Positions 9,251-18,516 are shown, counted from the stretch's first letter. The stretch is DNA of 64,000 nucleotides from an uncultured Nitrospira sp. (GCA_902500825.1 CABVRX010000009.1:1-64000); one strand, 5' to 3'. A program made the numbers and translations. Notes: generated by a model from the sequence alone, not told the origin.

Positions 9251-9532
9251 CTAACAGTCGCCCCTCACATCTCTGATCAAGGCTGCCCGGAGCGTCGCAT
9301 AATCGAGCGTGAGCTCGGCAAATTGTCTTTTCAGCCGTCGATGTTCATCCTCTAATGAACGTAACCGCTCTTTATCATCCGGTTGTTGCTCATGGGCAAA
9401 CTTCGCCCGCCATCGGTAGAGGGTGCTGATGGAAATCCTATACCGACGTGAAATCTCTCCGGCCATTTGACCGGCGTCTAGTTCCGAGACCATGACTTTT
9501 ATCTGATCTCGGGTAAAGCGGGGCTTGGACAT
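9251..9532 (-). CDS. Lone IS3-type OrfA/HTH_Tnp_1 protein inside exopolysaccharide operon
   Basis: The 93-residue protein resembles the OrfA (InsE-like) half of IS3-family transposases. It has a helix-turn-helix (ISRRYRISISTLYRWRAKF) followed by a leucine-zipper-like helix (LRSLEDEHRRLKRQFAELTLDYATLRAAL). No OrfB with the DDE catalytic domain follows: only about 77 bp separate it from the Wza gene, and no terminal inverted repeats are evident. It is either a stranded IS fragment or a domesticated DNA-binding protein. It lies 20 nt after the antiterminator stop, same strand, so it is probably co-transcribed with the operon. The ATG at 9532 lacks a good ribosome site, so translation may depend on coupling. 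Confidence 0.7.
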   Translation of the reverse strand: MSKPRFTRDQIKVMVSELDAGQMAGEISRRYRISISTLYRWRAKFAHEQQPDDKERLRSLEDEHRRLKRQFAELTLDYATLRAALIRDVRGDC

Positions 9533-9551
9533 GGAGGGGAGGAAGAAGGGT

Positions 9552-10160
9552 TCACTGCACAGGCGCAACCTCGTCGGATCCTATCTGGATGAGCGCAGCT
9601 CGCTGCAGGAGGGAGGCGCGGATCACCAGCCCATGATGACCGGCCCGGCGTACGAGGTGGCCGCGGAGGCCGACAAGCGGACCTCGTATCACTTCCACCC
9701 ATGCGCCTTCAGTAAGGTAGTCGCAGGGTTCCATCATGGGGTTGACCGACGAAACTTGCTGGAGCACGACGATTTCTTCAGCTGGAATGGGTTCGGGCTT
9801 CAACGCACCGACAATGCGAACGACACCTGGTGTCTGTAGAACGGCAAGACTTCCAGCTAACGCAAAGTTGGCAAAGCAATAGCCGCTGAATAGTGGAAGC
9901 ACCGTCCACACTTTGCGGTCGGACCATTGGCGGCATTGCTTGCCCAACGGAAGCAAGGGTTCTATCCCCACTGCCTGCAGCCGGTCCCGAACCTGTTTCT
10001 CATGACGAGAATGCGTCTGAATGGCATACCACCGGGGATCAGTTTTCGAGACGGTTGCGTGTTCTATCTCCGGTACGCTTACCTGTGCGTACCGTGCATC
10101 ACGCTCGTCTTTACAGGTGGTGGTCACAGCTTCGCCCCGTGAGTCCCAGTCTCTTTTCAT
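9552..10160 (-). CDS. UpxY/RfaH-like (NusG-family) transcription antiterminator
   Basis: This NusG-paralogue probably binds RNA polymerase at the start of the polysaccharide operon and promotes elongation through it. The NGN domain begins at RWYAIQTHSRHEKQVRDRL (about residues 43-61) and continues through LPLFSGYCFANF. The KOW motif lies in the C-terminal third (GAWVEVIRGPLVGLRGHLVRR). This matches the UpxY/RfaH class that opens capsule and exopolysaccharide operons. The ATG at 10160 directly follows a U-run hairpin and has no Shine-Dalgarno. A GTG at 10127, preceded by GGGGCG, would give a shorter protein with an intact NGN domain, so the start is uncertain. I found no ops/JUMPstart sequence. 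Confidence 0.85.
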   Translation of the reverse strand: MKRDWDSRGEAVTTTCKDERDARYAQVSVPEIEHATVSKTDPRWYAIQTHSRHEKQVRDRLQAVGIEPLLPLGKQCRQWSDRKVWTVLPLFSGYCFANFALAGSLAVLQTPGVVRIVGALKPEPIPAEEIVVLQQVSSVNPMMEPCDYLTEGAWVEVIRGPLVGLRGHLVRRAGHHGLVIRASLLQRAALIQIGSDEVAPVQ

Positions 10161-10163
10161 AAA

Positions 10164-10185
10164 AATACGGCTGTTCAGCCGTATT
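10164..10185 (-). terminator. Hairpin plus U-run directly before the antiterminator start codon
   Basis: Perfect 10-bp arms (10164-10173 and 10176-10185) flank a 2-nt loop. On the minus strand the structure is followed at once by five T residues, and then by the ATG at 10160. It has the look of an intrinsic terminator or attenuator placed in the leader of the operon's own antiterminator gene. It could also be a dyad operator, or could block ribosome access. Confidence 0.55.
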
Positions 10186-10670
10186 GAGTAGGCACTAACG
10201 GCTCTATGTAGTACCAGGGCCGATGCCGTTAAACCATAAGATAAATGTCGAGTTTTCGTGTAGCCACTACCAGCACATTTGTCTGAACGATTCGCCGCTG
10301 GAACCACTACGTCCGATCAAGTATTGGAGGTTCGCCTTATCTGGCTGTAATAGTGCCTATCAATGCGTTTGCCTTACTGATAGGTCCTGGGAGAGTCATA
10401 CGACGGGCAAGAACAATGAGAATAAGATAGCGTATTCAATGAATTAGATATGTGTGATGCATTCAACTGTGCATACCCTACTAATGGGTAGTATTATTTG
10501 TACCTATTCAGAAGAGAAAACCTTGACCGTTCGCGAACAGGTGTTCAGGGAGATACACAAATAACGAGTAGCCAGAGGTCGGAGTCCTTGCACATGGACA
10601 CGGAACGACCGAAACCCCTGATGGACAGTCTTAATAGTAGCGAGTCTTCGAACTTAAACCGGGAGGCAGT
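10186..10670. other. Divergent intergenic region between exopolysaccharide operon and luxR-type gene
   Basis: These 485 bp are more AT-rich than their surroundings and hold no convincing gene. They should contain the leftward operon promoter and the rightward promoter of the response regulator. A TATTAT box near 10490-10495 lies in the rightward direction but has no good -35 partner. A GG-N10-GC pair near 10343-10356 resembles a sigma-54 element only weakly. I see no recognisable RNA gene. Confidence 0.5.
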
Positions 10671-11354
10671 ATGCCCAGCACCGCGACGCCACCACTCACG
10701 ATTGCGATTCTCAGCAGTCAGTGTCTCGTGTGGTTGGGCTTGCAGAAAATTCTCGAGAGCAGCGCCGCCGTCCCGATGGTCGTGCATCACTACCCTAGGA
10801 TGTCCTCTGACCTGTTCCGCGCCGAGTGCCGCCCCGACGTGTTCATCCTTGACCTGGAAAGCGAACGCGACACCATCGGCACCATCAAACAGATTCGGGA
10901 GTCAGCCCCGACCAGTAAGATCGTGCTGTTGGGCGGGCTCGAGGACAAGGACCGCACGCGCGAGGCGTTTGCCCACGGTGTCGACGGCATCATTCTCAAG
11001 GTTCAACCACCCGCCGTCGTGCTTACGGTGATTGAGGCGCTGTGTGCCCCCGCTAAACCCCAAGCCCAAGTGGAACGGCAGAGCATGGAAGAGATGGCCC
11101 GCAGGACACCCTCCACGAAGACGGTCGAAGCCGAAGCCTCGCCGCCGGCATGGCCCGACGCCTTGACCGAACGGGAACGAGAGATTATCCGCTTGGTTGG
11201 GCAGGGTCTCTCGAACAAAGACATTGCCTACAAGTTGTCGATTAGCGACAGCACGGTCCGGCATCACATGACGAACATTTTTGACAAGGTTGGCGTGCCC
11301 AATCGGCAGAAGCTCCTGATCCACGCACATCATGTCCGATCTACGCCTGTTTAA
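10671..11354 (+). CDS. LuxR/NarL-family response regulator with degenerate receiver
   Basis: The 227-residue protein has a receiver-like domain (1-125), a short linker and a GerE/LuxR helix-turn-helix (LTEREREIIRLVGQGLSNKD, then AYKLSISDSTVRHHM). The candidate phospho-acceptor is D61 in DVFILDLE. The paired acidic residues that normally bind Mg at the end of strand 1 (DDH or similar) are replaced by SSQ (AILSSQCLVWLGL). Phosphorylation in the ordinary way is therefore doubtful. A strong ribosome site (GGGAGG, 5 nt) precedes the ATG. It is transcribed away from the exopolysaccharide operon across a shared promoter region, so control of that operon is plausible but inferred. No histidine kinase is adjacent. 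Confidence 0.85.
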   Translation: MPSTATPPLTIAILSSQCLVWLGLQKILESSAAVPMVVHHYPRMSSDLFRAECRPDVFILDLESERDTIGTIKQIRESAPTSKIVLLGGLEDKDRTREAFAHGVDGIILKVQPPAVVLTVIEALCAPAKPQAQVERQSMEEMARRTPSTKTVEAEASPPAWPDALTEREREIIRLVGQGLSNKDIAYKLSISDSTVRHHMTNIFDKVGVPNRQKLLIHAHHVRSTPV

Positions 11355-11607
11355 CCACCTTTCGTTACCGACCATATACTCCAACTGTCGATTCATCACT
11401 CCCGGGCGATGAACCTTCCGCTCTGAGTTCTCACAGCGTTACCTGCGAACGCAACGAAAACTCGCACCAAGTCGTGCGCCTAGAAAAAGCGATGTGCGCG
11501 CAAAAGATGTGGAAGTCGGATGTGCGACCTTGGTAAGATGCGCGGGGCGTTGGCTGGTCTGGCGAAGATGAGCACTATCCAATGCCGAACGATCGAATCC
11601 CTCCTGT

Positions 11608-11683
11608 GCCGAGGTAGCTCAGTTGGCAGAGCACAGCCCTGAAAAGGCTGGTGTCGACAGTTCGATTCTGTCCCTCGGCACCA
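11608..11683 (+). tRNA. tRNA-Phe (GAA)
   Basis: This is a complete 76-nt cloverleaf. The acceptor arm GCCGAGG pairs with CCTCGGC, followed by discriminator A and an encoded CCA. The D loop contains AGTTGG. The anticodon stem CAGCC/GGCTG encloses loop CTGAAAA with anticodon GAA, and the T arm contains TTCGATT. It stands alone. I found no repeated 3' end in the window that would mark it as an integration site. Confidence 0.96.
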
Positions 11684-11864
11684 TTCCGGTTCAACCTCTA
11701 CAGTTGCACTGATAGTGTCAGTAATTCCGGCGACGTCTCGCCAGACTCCGGCAAAGATATGGCCATGAGACGTGCCAGGCTCGATTTTGGTGAAAGGCTG
11801 ACGCGTGGTTCGAGTAGTGGATGTGCCGGATTGAGGCGGGTCCTCTTCCCCATCGGTTCACCCC

Positions 11865-14800
11865 TCACGTCGATGGGATCTCGCCGGGACGGCGAGAGAA
11901 GCGGGGTTCCTCGTTACCATGAGGAACTTCACCCGTTGTTTGATGGGCATCAAAAGTCGACCCGGTTTGCGATTCCCCTCGATGCATCGGATCCTTCGAG
12001 CGGCCTTCGATCCACCGGTAGAGGACCGGCAGCATGATCAACGTCAGCAGCGTCGAACTCACGAGTCCGCCGATGACGACGACCGCCAACGGACGCTGCA
12101 CCTCCGATCCAATCCCGTTGGCAAATGCCAGTGGAACTAACCCCAAGAGTGCAACCAACGCCGTCATCAAGACAGGACGTAGCCGAAGCAACGCACCCGA
12201 GATGACGGCATCGTCTAAACTATAGCCGTCCTCTCGGAGTTTATTCATATAAGAGACGAGCACGATCCCATTCAGCACGGCCACGCCGAAGAGATTGATG
12301 AAACCGACGGACGCCGGCACGCTGAGATATTCTCCTGTCAGCCAGAGGGCGACGATGCCTCCGATCAGCGCGAACGGTAGATTCAGGATGATCAGCACCG
12401 CATGTCGCAGTGAATTGAACGAGGCAAACAACAACAAGAAAATCAAACCAATGGTGATCGGCAGAATGATTCTGAGTCTCGCCATGGCTCGCTGCATGTT
12501 CTCGAACGAGCCACCCCAGGTGATCTGATAGCCGGACGGAAGTTTGATCTCCTGGTCGATCCTGGCTTGAGCTTCCGCAACGATACTCTCGATGTCGCGC
12601 CCGACCGTATTGAATCCCACGTAGATCCTTCGTTGCAACCCTTCCCTGCTGATCAGGGAGGGGCCTTCGCGGAGTTCGACCGTGGCGAGATCGCCGAGCG
12701 GAATCAGCGCCCCGGTGGCCGTCGTCAGGAGGATGTTGCTGATCGTCTCGACGCTGTTCCGGTATTTTTCAGGGTATCGGAACGTCAGGTCAAAACGCTT
12801 TTGCCCCTCGTAGACACGTGTGGCCGGTTCTTGACCGATCGCCGTCGTGATGATTTCCTGAATATGCGCGACATTAATGCCGTACCGGGCGATCTTACTG
12901 CGATTGATATCGATCGTCAGATAGGTCTGACCGAACAATTGCTCGACACGAATATCGCCGACGCCTCGTATGCTGCTCATGATCGCCTGAATTTGTTCCG
13001 CAAGAGTTCTCAACATTTTCAGGTCTTCGCCGAGAATTTTCACTGTCGCTTCAGATCGGACTCCTGACACCAGCTCGTCAACCCGCTGCTGAATCGGCTG
13101 ACTGAGGAGGAAGTTCGCGCCGGGTACCTTCTCGATGCGTTTGCGAACGGCGTCATCGAGTTCCGCCTTGGTTTTGGCGGTCGTCCATTGATCTATCGGA
13201 GCCAAGCTGATCACGGGATCGCTGGCGTTCGGTTCCTGGGGGTCGTTCCCAAGCTCAGTGCGGCCGATCTTGGAGACCACCATCCGAACTTCTGGCAGAT
13301 CGAGCACGGCTCGCTGCATTTGCTTCTCGATCTCGATGGATTGTTCCAATGCAATACTCGGATACCGGATCATTTGCGGAGCGATGGCCGCCTCATTGAG
13401 GATTGGGATAAACTCCCCCCCCAGGAACGGGAACAGAGCCAAGCTGGCTCCGAGGAGCACCAACGCGCTCGTCAAGACCGTGCGGCGATGGGCCATAGCC
13501 CAATTCAACATGGGAAGGTACACGTGTTTGATCGACCGCAACAGCCAGGGATCCTCTTCGCTCCCTCTGTTCAGCGCCATGGCACAGAGCACCGGAGACA
13601 ACGTCAGCGAGAACGCCAACGACACGACCAACGCAATCATGATCGTATACGCCAACGGCTGGAACATTTTCCCTTCCATGCCTTGCAACGTGAGAATCGG
13701 CAGGAAGACAAGAATGATGATCAGGATCCCGAAAATGACGGGCTGCCCAACTTCGGTCACTGCCCGGATGATGAGACCGCTTCGGTCTCCCTGAGACTCG
13801 CGATGTTCCGATAGATGGCGATACACGTTCTCGACGACGACCACGGAGCCGTCCACCATCATTCCGATCGCAATGACCAGCCCGCCGAGAGACATGAGAT
13901 TGGCCGTCAGTCCTGCGCGGTCCATGATGATGAAGGTGACCAGCGGCGTCACGATCAACGTGGCGGTCACGATGAGCGCGCTGCGCACGTTGCCGAGAAA
14001 CAAAAATAGGATCACCACCACCAGGACAATGCCTTCCATCAGTGCCTTGTAGACCGTGTTTAATGCCGCGGTGATCAATTCAATGCGGTCATAAAACGGC
14101 ACGATGCGCAGGCCTCCAGGCAAAATGCCATTTTGGTGGATGTCCTCCACTCTGTCCTTGATGGACTGCACCACATCCCTGGCATTGCCGCCTCGAAGCA
14201 TCAATACGATACCGGCAACCGCTTCACGATCACCGTTGACGACGACGGCGCCATGCCGGACGGCGTGACCGATCCGTACTTCCGCCACGTCACGGACATA
14301 GACCGGTGTTCCATGTGCTGCTTTGACGACGATATTTTCAATATCTTCCAACGTCCGAATGAGCCCCACTCCGCGGACCACATACTTCTCGTCGTCCTTC
14401 TCAAGAATGTTTCCTCCGGCATTGGCATTATTCTTGGCGACCGCATCGAACACTTCGTGCAGCGCAAGGTCGTATTTCCTGAGCAATCCCGGTTCGACCA
14501 GCACCTGAAATTGCTTGACGAACCCGCCCATCGAATTGACGTCCACAACGTCCGGCAGTCCTTTGAGCAGGGGCCTGATCACCCAGTCTTCAATCGTGCG
14601 CCGCTCCATAAGATCCGCTTCTGAGATCACAAACCCAGGCTGATTGTCGTGAGGCCCTTCCAGATAAAATTGATAGACCTCCCCCAACCCTGTCGAGTTC
14701 GGCACAAGCTGCGAGACGGCCCCCGGCGGAAGCAGCTCCTGAACCTCGAGGACACGTTCGAGGACGACTTGGCGAGCTCGATAAATATCGATGTCGTCTC

Positions 14801-15092
14801 GAAAGGTCACGGTAATCATCGACAAGCCCACCTTGGAGAGCGATCGGATATCGGTGAGTCCCGGAGCCCCGGTCAATTGCAACTCCATGGGAAATGTCAC
14901 GAATCGTTCGATTTCGGCGGGTGAAAGTCCCGGAACCTTGGTGACCACTTGCACCAACACCGTGGTCACATCGGGAAAGGCATCGATCGCGATGGTCCGG
15001 AAGGCATAGAACCCTCCGGCGCCGAGCAGGCAGGTCAGCGCCACGACAAGCACACGTTGACGGAGGGAAAACTCCAGAATGGACGCGAGCAT
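11865..15092 (-). CDS. Heavy-metal efflux RND pump (CzcA/CusA family)
   Basis: This inner-membrane proton-driven exporter of about 1,075 residues has the standard RND plan: TM1 (RQRVLVVALTCLLGAGGFYAF), two large periplasmic loops and twelve helices in total. The TM4 signature GMMVDGSVVVVENVYRH keeps the Asp and Glu of the HME proton relay. The extra Asp found in divalent-cation CzcA proteins (DFG...) is replaced by AIG, as in CusA-like pumps. Metal specificity stays open. The ATG at 15092 is preceded by a GGAGAGCAGG ribosome site that overlaps the adaptor's 3' end. The C-terminal tail after WIEG is about 45 residues, hydrophilic and unremarkable. It is the third gene of the TolC-adaptor-pump operon. 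Confidence 0.93.
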   Translation of the reverse strand: MLASILEFSLRQRVLVVALTCLLGAGGFYAFRTIAIDAFPDVTTVLVQVVTKVPGLSPAEIERFVTFPMELQLTGAPGLTDIRSLSKVGLSMITVTFRDDIDIYRARQVVLERVLEVQELLPPGAVSQLVPNSTGLGEVYQFYLEGPHDNQPGFVISEADLMERRTIEDWVIRPLLKGLPDVVDVNSMGGFVKQFQVLVEPGLLRKYDLALHEVFDAVAKNNANAGGNILEKDDEKYVVRGVGLIRTLEDIENIVVKAAHGTPVYVRDVAEVRIGHAVRHGAVVVNGDREAVAGIVLMLRGGNARDVVQSIKDRVEDIHQNGILPGGLRIVPFYDRIELITAALNTVYKALMEGIVLVVVILFLFLGNVRSALIVTATLIVTPLVTFIIMDRAGLTANLMSLGGLVIAIGMMVDGSVVVVENVYRHLSEHRESQGDRSGLIIRAVTEVGQPVIFGILIIILVFLPILTLQGMEGKMFQPLAYTIMIALVVSLAFSLTLSPVLCAMALNRGSEEDPWLLRSIKHVYLPMLNWAMAHRRTVLTSALVLLGASLALFPFLGGEFIPILNEAAIAPQMIRYPSIALEQSIEIEKQMQRAVLDLPEVRMVVSKIGRTELGNDPQEPNASDPVISLAPIDQWTTAKTKAELDDAVRKRIEKVPGANFLLSQPIQQRVDELVSGVRSEATVKILGEDLKMLRTLAEQIQAIMSSIRGVGDIRVEQLFGQTYLTIDINRSKIARYGINVAHIQEIITTAIGQEPATRVYEGQKRFDLTFRYPEKYRNSVETISNILLTTATGALIPLGDLATVELREGPSLISREGLQRRIYVGFNTVGRDIESIVAEAQARIDQEIKLPSGYQITWGGSFENMQRAMARLRIILPITIGLIFLLLFASFNSLRHAVLIILNLPFALIGGIVALWLTGEYLSVPASVGFINLFGVAVLNGIVLVSYMNKLREDGYSLDDAVISGALLRLRPVLMTALVALLGLVPLAFANGIGSEVQRPLAVVVIGGLVSSTLLTLIMLPVLYRWIEGRSKDPMHRGESQTGSTFDAHQTTGEVPHGNEEPRFSRRPGEIPST

Positions 15093-15096
15093 CCGG

Positions 15097-16296
15097 CTAG
15101 ACCTGCTCTCCGAGAAGTTCGGACTTGAGAACAAACGCGCCCTTCGTCACAACCGATTCCCCTTCTCGGAGCCCATCCAGCACCTTGACCTCACGGCCGT
15201 TGGAATCGCCCAGCTTTACCTCGCGGGCCTCGAAAACGCTCGGCTCACGTTGCACAAATACGAATTTTCTTTCCCGATCTCGTTGGACGGCAGCTTCCGC
15301 CACGACCAAGACGTTGGGCTCGGGGTCGGAATATACCCGAATCGTCGCGAACATTTCCGGCTTCAACTTTTTGTCAGGATTGGGTAGTTCAAGCCGCAGA
15401 TTCATCGTCCTCGTGGCGACATCGAGTACGTCACCCACATAGGTGATTTTTCCGTGGAAGACTTCCTTCGGATAGGCGTTGACGAGTACTTCGACGGGCT
15501 GATCTTCATGGGTCGCATCAGCACGGATATAGGGGATGTCCTTTTCAGGAATATTGGCATGCACCCAGACCTCTGAAAGATCCGCGACGACGAACAATTT
15601 CTCTGTGGTCTCGACGACCTCTCCTTTGGTCAGATTCCGGGCGATCACCCGGCCATCGAACGGGGCTACGATCTGCACGAACGATCGAATCGAATGGTCG
15701 GCATCGAGTAGACGAATCTGCTTCTCCGACATCCCATACAGGATCAATCGATCCCGAGCCTCTCGTTTTTCCGCACGAATACTCAGCATTTCTCCCTTAC
15801 GCCGTTGAGACTCAGCCAAGCCGATGACTTTTTCCTCCAACAGCATCTTGGCCCGTTCATAGGATTGCTCGGCGACGTACAACCTGGCATCCGCCTTGAG
15901 ATAAGCCGATTGCGCCATGCCCAATTCGCCGCTGTATAAGAGGGCGAGCAGGTCCCCCCCCTTGACCTGCTGGCCGAGATCCGCGTGCACGTCTGCGACT
16001 CGCCCGCGTACCAGTGTCGTCACTTCCGCCAAGGCGTGGTGGTTCGGCGCTATCGTGCCGGGGAAATCACGATGAGTGCGAAATTCCTTGCGCGCGACGG
16101 GATGGACCTCGATCCCGGCGCTGATTACCTGATCGTCCGGCAATCGGATCATTCCATCGGCCAGTTTCGGCGCCGGAGGCTTCAACGCTGCGTCCCCGGA
16201 AGCAGAAAAATCGCACCCGAGGCCAGCGGTCATGAGACCGATGACAAAACACGCGAGAGTGCGAATGAGTCTGATCGATCGGTAATCTTCCCTCAC
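15097..16296 (-). CDS. RND periplasmic adaptor (CzcB/CusB-type membrane fusion protein)
   Basis: This 399-residue adaptor bridges the RND pump and the TolC-like channel. A hydrophobic N-terminus (LIRTLACFVIGLMTAGLGC) is followed by a possible acylated Cys. The lipoyl half-motifs (VTTLVRGRVADVHADLGQQV and IVAPFDGRVIARNLTKGEVV) flank an alpha-hairpin (residues about 130-195). The beta-barrel and membrane-proximal domains follow (YPKEVFHGKITYVGDVLD, KLKPEMFATIRV, VFEAREVKLGDSNGREVKVL). A GTG at 16296 with GGGAGGA upstream is the best start; the frame is open further upstream without support. No His- or Met-rich metal-binding extension is evident. It lies 50 bp after the TolC-like gene. Confidence 0.92.
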   Translation of the reverse strand: MREDYRSIRLIRTLACFVIGLMTAGLGCDFSASGDAALKPPAPKLADGMIRLPDDQVISAGIEVHPVARKEFRTHRDFPGTIAPNHHALAEVTTLVRGRVADVHADLGQQVKGGDLLALLYSGELGMAQSAYLKADARLYVAEQSYERAKMLLEEKVIGLAESQRRKGEMLSIRAEKREARDRLILYGMSEKQIRLLDADHSIRSFVQIVAPFDGRVIARNLTKGEVVETTEKLFVVADLSEVWVHANIPEKDIPYIRADATHEDQPVEVLVNAYPKEVFHGKITYVGDVLDVATRTMNLRLELPNPDKKLKPEMFATIRVYSDPEPNVLVVAEAAVQRDRERKFVFVQREPSVFEAREVKLGDSNGREVKVLDGLREGESVVTKGAFVLKSELLGEQV

Positions 16297-16345
16297 AACT
16301 ATCCTCCCACCCGCGAAGCAGTCCGTATTGAATCGAACAAGGCTT

Positions 16346-17602
16346 TCACAGCGTCCCCCCCACCGCTTGCTCAAGCCTGGTCAGCGAGACGGAAATATCG
16401 TGCCGTGCCAGCGCATAGTCCAGCAAGATCTGTCGCTCCACGCGCTGGGCATCGAGTACTTCCAGCAGGCTGGACGCCCCCTGTTGAAAGCTGAACTGTG
16501 CGAGCCTCAGCGCTTCCTGAGCCTGTTTCAGCAACCCCTTATCGAACACCTCGATCAATTCAGCCGTGGTGCGGACATCCTGATAATGTTGGTTGACGGC
16601 TCGACCCAGTTCATTGCGTGTCCGAAGCAGCTCCGCTTCTTCACGGCGTTTGGCCCCCAGCGACGACGCAATCTCACCCTGGCGTCGGTACCAGAGCGGC
16701 ACCGGCACAGAGAGTCCTCCTTGAAACGCCTCCCGTCCGATTTCTCGCCAGTAACTGCCGTTGACGGACACCGTCGGCACCCGCGCCTGCCGTTCGAATT
16801 CAATTTTCCAATCCGATTGCTCCACGGACTTCAGCAGGCGCTGGATGGTCGGATGCTGGTCCATCATACGAGCCATTAACCCTTCCATGTGCAAGTCCCG
16901 AGGAAGTATTCTGAATTCGCCGTGGATCAAATAATCCGGCCCGAGCGCACCGCCGGTCATGGTGTCGACGGCAACGCGGTTGATTCGAACACGGTTGTCC
17001 GCCTGCGCAAGTTGCTGTCGAGCCTTCAGCACTTCGACCTCCGCCTTGATCGATTCAAACTGTGGAGCCTCGCCGGATTTGACTCGTGCCTTGACGATCC
17101 GGGCTACACCTTCAACGGTATCAAGGTTCTGACGCGCCAGGTCGGCATGCTGCTGAGACAGCAGCAGATCATAGAATCCGACTTTGACCTGCGATGCCAA
17201 ATTCAATCGAGTCTCCAACATGCCGACGTTGGCGGTCGCAAGCCCGAGATCCGCCACTCGTTGCCGTGCGGCACGCATGGCCGGCCATTCAACCGGCTGA
17301 CCGACTGTTACGCTATATTCGGTGATTGACTCAATATTCTCCGGTGGTCCCACGATCGTATCTTTAAGCTTCCCGCGACCACCATGGCTGGATACAGTCG
17401 GGTTGGGGTACGCGCCTGCCGTTGCCTGGTGACCCTTCTGCTGGTCAATGTTTCCCTCGGCGAGCGAAACCACAGGATTTCTCGCCAACGCCAGGTTGAC
17501 AATCATGTCGAGGTTGTACAGTTGTCCATCGGATGGAGCGGTGGCCATGGCCACGCCGCAGCCGAGACCAATTACACATAACAGTGCGAGCCCCACTTTC
17601 AT
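16346..17602 (-). CDS. TolC/CzcC-family outer-membrane efflux channel
   Basis: The 418-residue protein has a signal peptide (MKVGLALLCVIGLGCGVAMA) and two similar OEP repeats. Each has long heptad helices and a short beta strand (AYPNPTVSSHGG..., VPTVSVNGSYWREIG...), as expected for a trimeric TolC-like channel. The ATG at 17602 lies 6 nt after GGCAGGAG and fits the signal peptide; ATGs at 17608 and 17641 are possible. It is the first gene of the operon with the adaptor and pump, so the tripartite efflux system is complete. No metal-responsive regulator lies within the operon. Confidence 0.9.
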   Translation of the reverse strand: MKVGLALLCVIGLGCGVAMATAPSDGQLYNLDMIVNLALARNPVVSLAEGNIDQQKGHQATAGAYPNPTVSSHGGRGKLKDTIVGPPENIESITEYSVTVGQPVEWPAMRAARQRVADLGLATANVGMLETRLNLASQVKVGFYDLLLSQQHADLARQNLDTVEGVARIVKARVKSGEAPQFESIKAEVEVLKARQQLAQADNRVRINRVAVDTMTGGALGPDYLIHGEFRILPRDLHMEGLMARMMDQHPTIQRLLKSVEQSDWKIEFERQARVPTVSVNGSYWREIGREAFQGGLSVPVPLWYRRQGEIASSLGAKRREEAELLRTRNELGRAVNQHYQDVRTTAELIEVFDKGLLKQAQEALRLAQFSFQQGASSLLEVLDAQRVERQILLDYALARHDISVSLTRLEQAVGGTL

Positions 17603-17673
17603 TCTCATCTCCTGCCTAAACGTCATGAACGGCAAATTCATAGTAGGCCGAATGGCATCTCTATTTCAAATCG

Positions 17674-18516
17674 CTACGCCGAACGACGCGAGCTCATCGA
17701 TCCAATACCGGGATCCTGCCGCAATCCACTGAAGTAAAATGCCGAAATCGCCGCTGTCGCCGCGACATTCAACGACTCCACCCCTTCAGCCAATGGGACA
17801 GAGAACCTGATGGTGGACGCCTCCACAATATCTGAAGCCAATCCCGCTCCCTCGTTTCCAACCGCGATCATAAGACGGCTGGGTATCGTCCGAACACTCC
17901 TGAGAGGGACTATATCAGCCGAAGCCAGGACCGCCGAATAGATTTCGCATCCGTACGAGGAGAATGTCCGAAAGTCCCGAGCGTGGAAGACCGGTAGGCT
18001 CAGAATGGTGCCGGCCGTGGCACGAACAACTTTTGGACTGAAATGATCGGCGGAATCTGCACTTAACCACACGCCGGATAGGTTCAAGGCTGCGGCGGTC
18101 CGGATGATCGCGCCGACATTCGCCGGATCTTGTAACCGATCCCCATAGATGCCCAATACGCTCGTTCGCCCGAACACCTGCGCCTCGTCCCACTCAGGTT
18201 GTCGGACGACGGCGAGTATCCCTTGCGGCGCCTCCACGTCGGTCAGTTTTTCAAAGCCGGCGTCCGGGCAAACAAACTGGCGCGCCGGTAATTTCATGCG
18301 CACCCTTCGATCTACTTCGGCCTCGGCGCTGAGAAAACGCGGCGATAGGATCAGGCTGAGAATAGATTGCGGATGCCGATACATCAGATCAAGGCAGAAC
18401 TTTGTTCCTTCAAGAACAAACGCTCTTTCTCTGGATCTGGTTTTCTTATCGCGAAGCAGTTGCCGGATCAACGAGGCCTGTGCACGAGTGAGAGCCGGGC
18501 GATGCACTGCACCCAC
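17674..18516 (-). CDS. TrmH/SpoU-family RNA 2'-O-ribose methyltransferase
   Basis: This SPOUT-fold enzyme has all three SpoU motifs: motif 1 GDRLQDPANVGAIIRTA, motif 2 around MIAVGNEGAGL, and motif 3 IRFSVPLAEGVESLNVAATAA. The knotted SAM site is therefore intact. The N-terminal part (RQLLRDKKTRSRERAFVLEGTKF) matches the SpoU substrate-binding domain of 23S rRNA methyltransferases. The exact target nucleotide cannot be assigned. A GTG at 18516 follows AGGGG. A TTG at 18561 and a GTG at 18507 are also possible, so the N-terminus is uncertain by up to 15 residues. It is not evidently operonic with the efflux genes downstream. Confidence 0.9.
   Translation of the reverse strand: MGAVHRPALTRAQASLIRQLLRDKKTRSRERAFVLEGTKFCLDLMYRHPQSILSLILSPRFLSAEAEVDRRVRMKLPARQFVCPDAGFEKLTDVEAPQGILAVVRQPEWDEAQVFGRTSVLGIYGDRLQDPANVGAIIRTAAALNLSGVWLSADSADHFSPKVVRATAGTILSLPVFHARDFRTFSSYGCEIYSAVLASADIVPLRSVRTIPSRLMIAVGNEGAGLASDIVEASTIRFSVPLAEGVESLNVAATAAISAFYFSGLRQDPGIGSMSSRRSA

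Noticed and set aside
10343-10356. Second sigma-54-like GG-N10-GC upstream of the luxR-type gene
   Set aside because: Only the GG/GC dinucleotides match; the flanks (TTGC) do not, and the distance to the gene is over 300 bp.
11608-11683. tRNA-Phe as an island attachment site
   Set aside because: No repeat of its 3' end elsewhere in the window and no integrase next to it.
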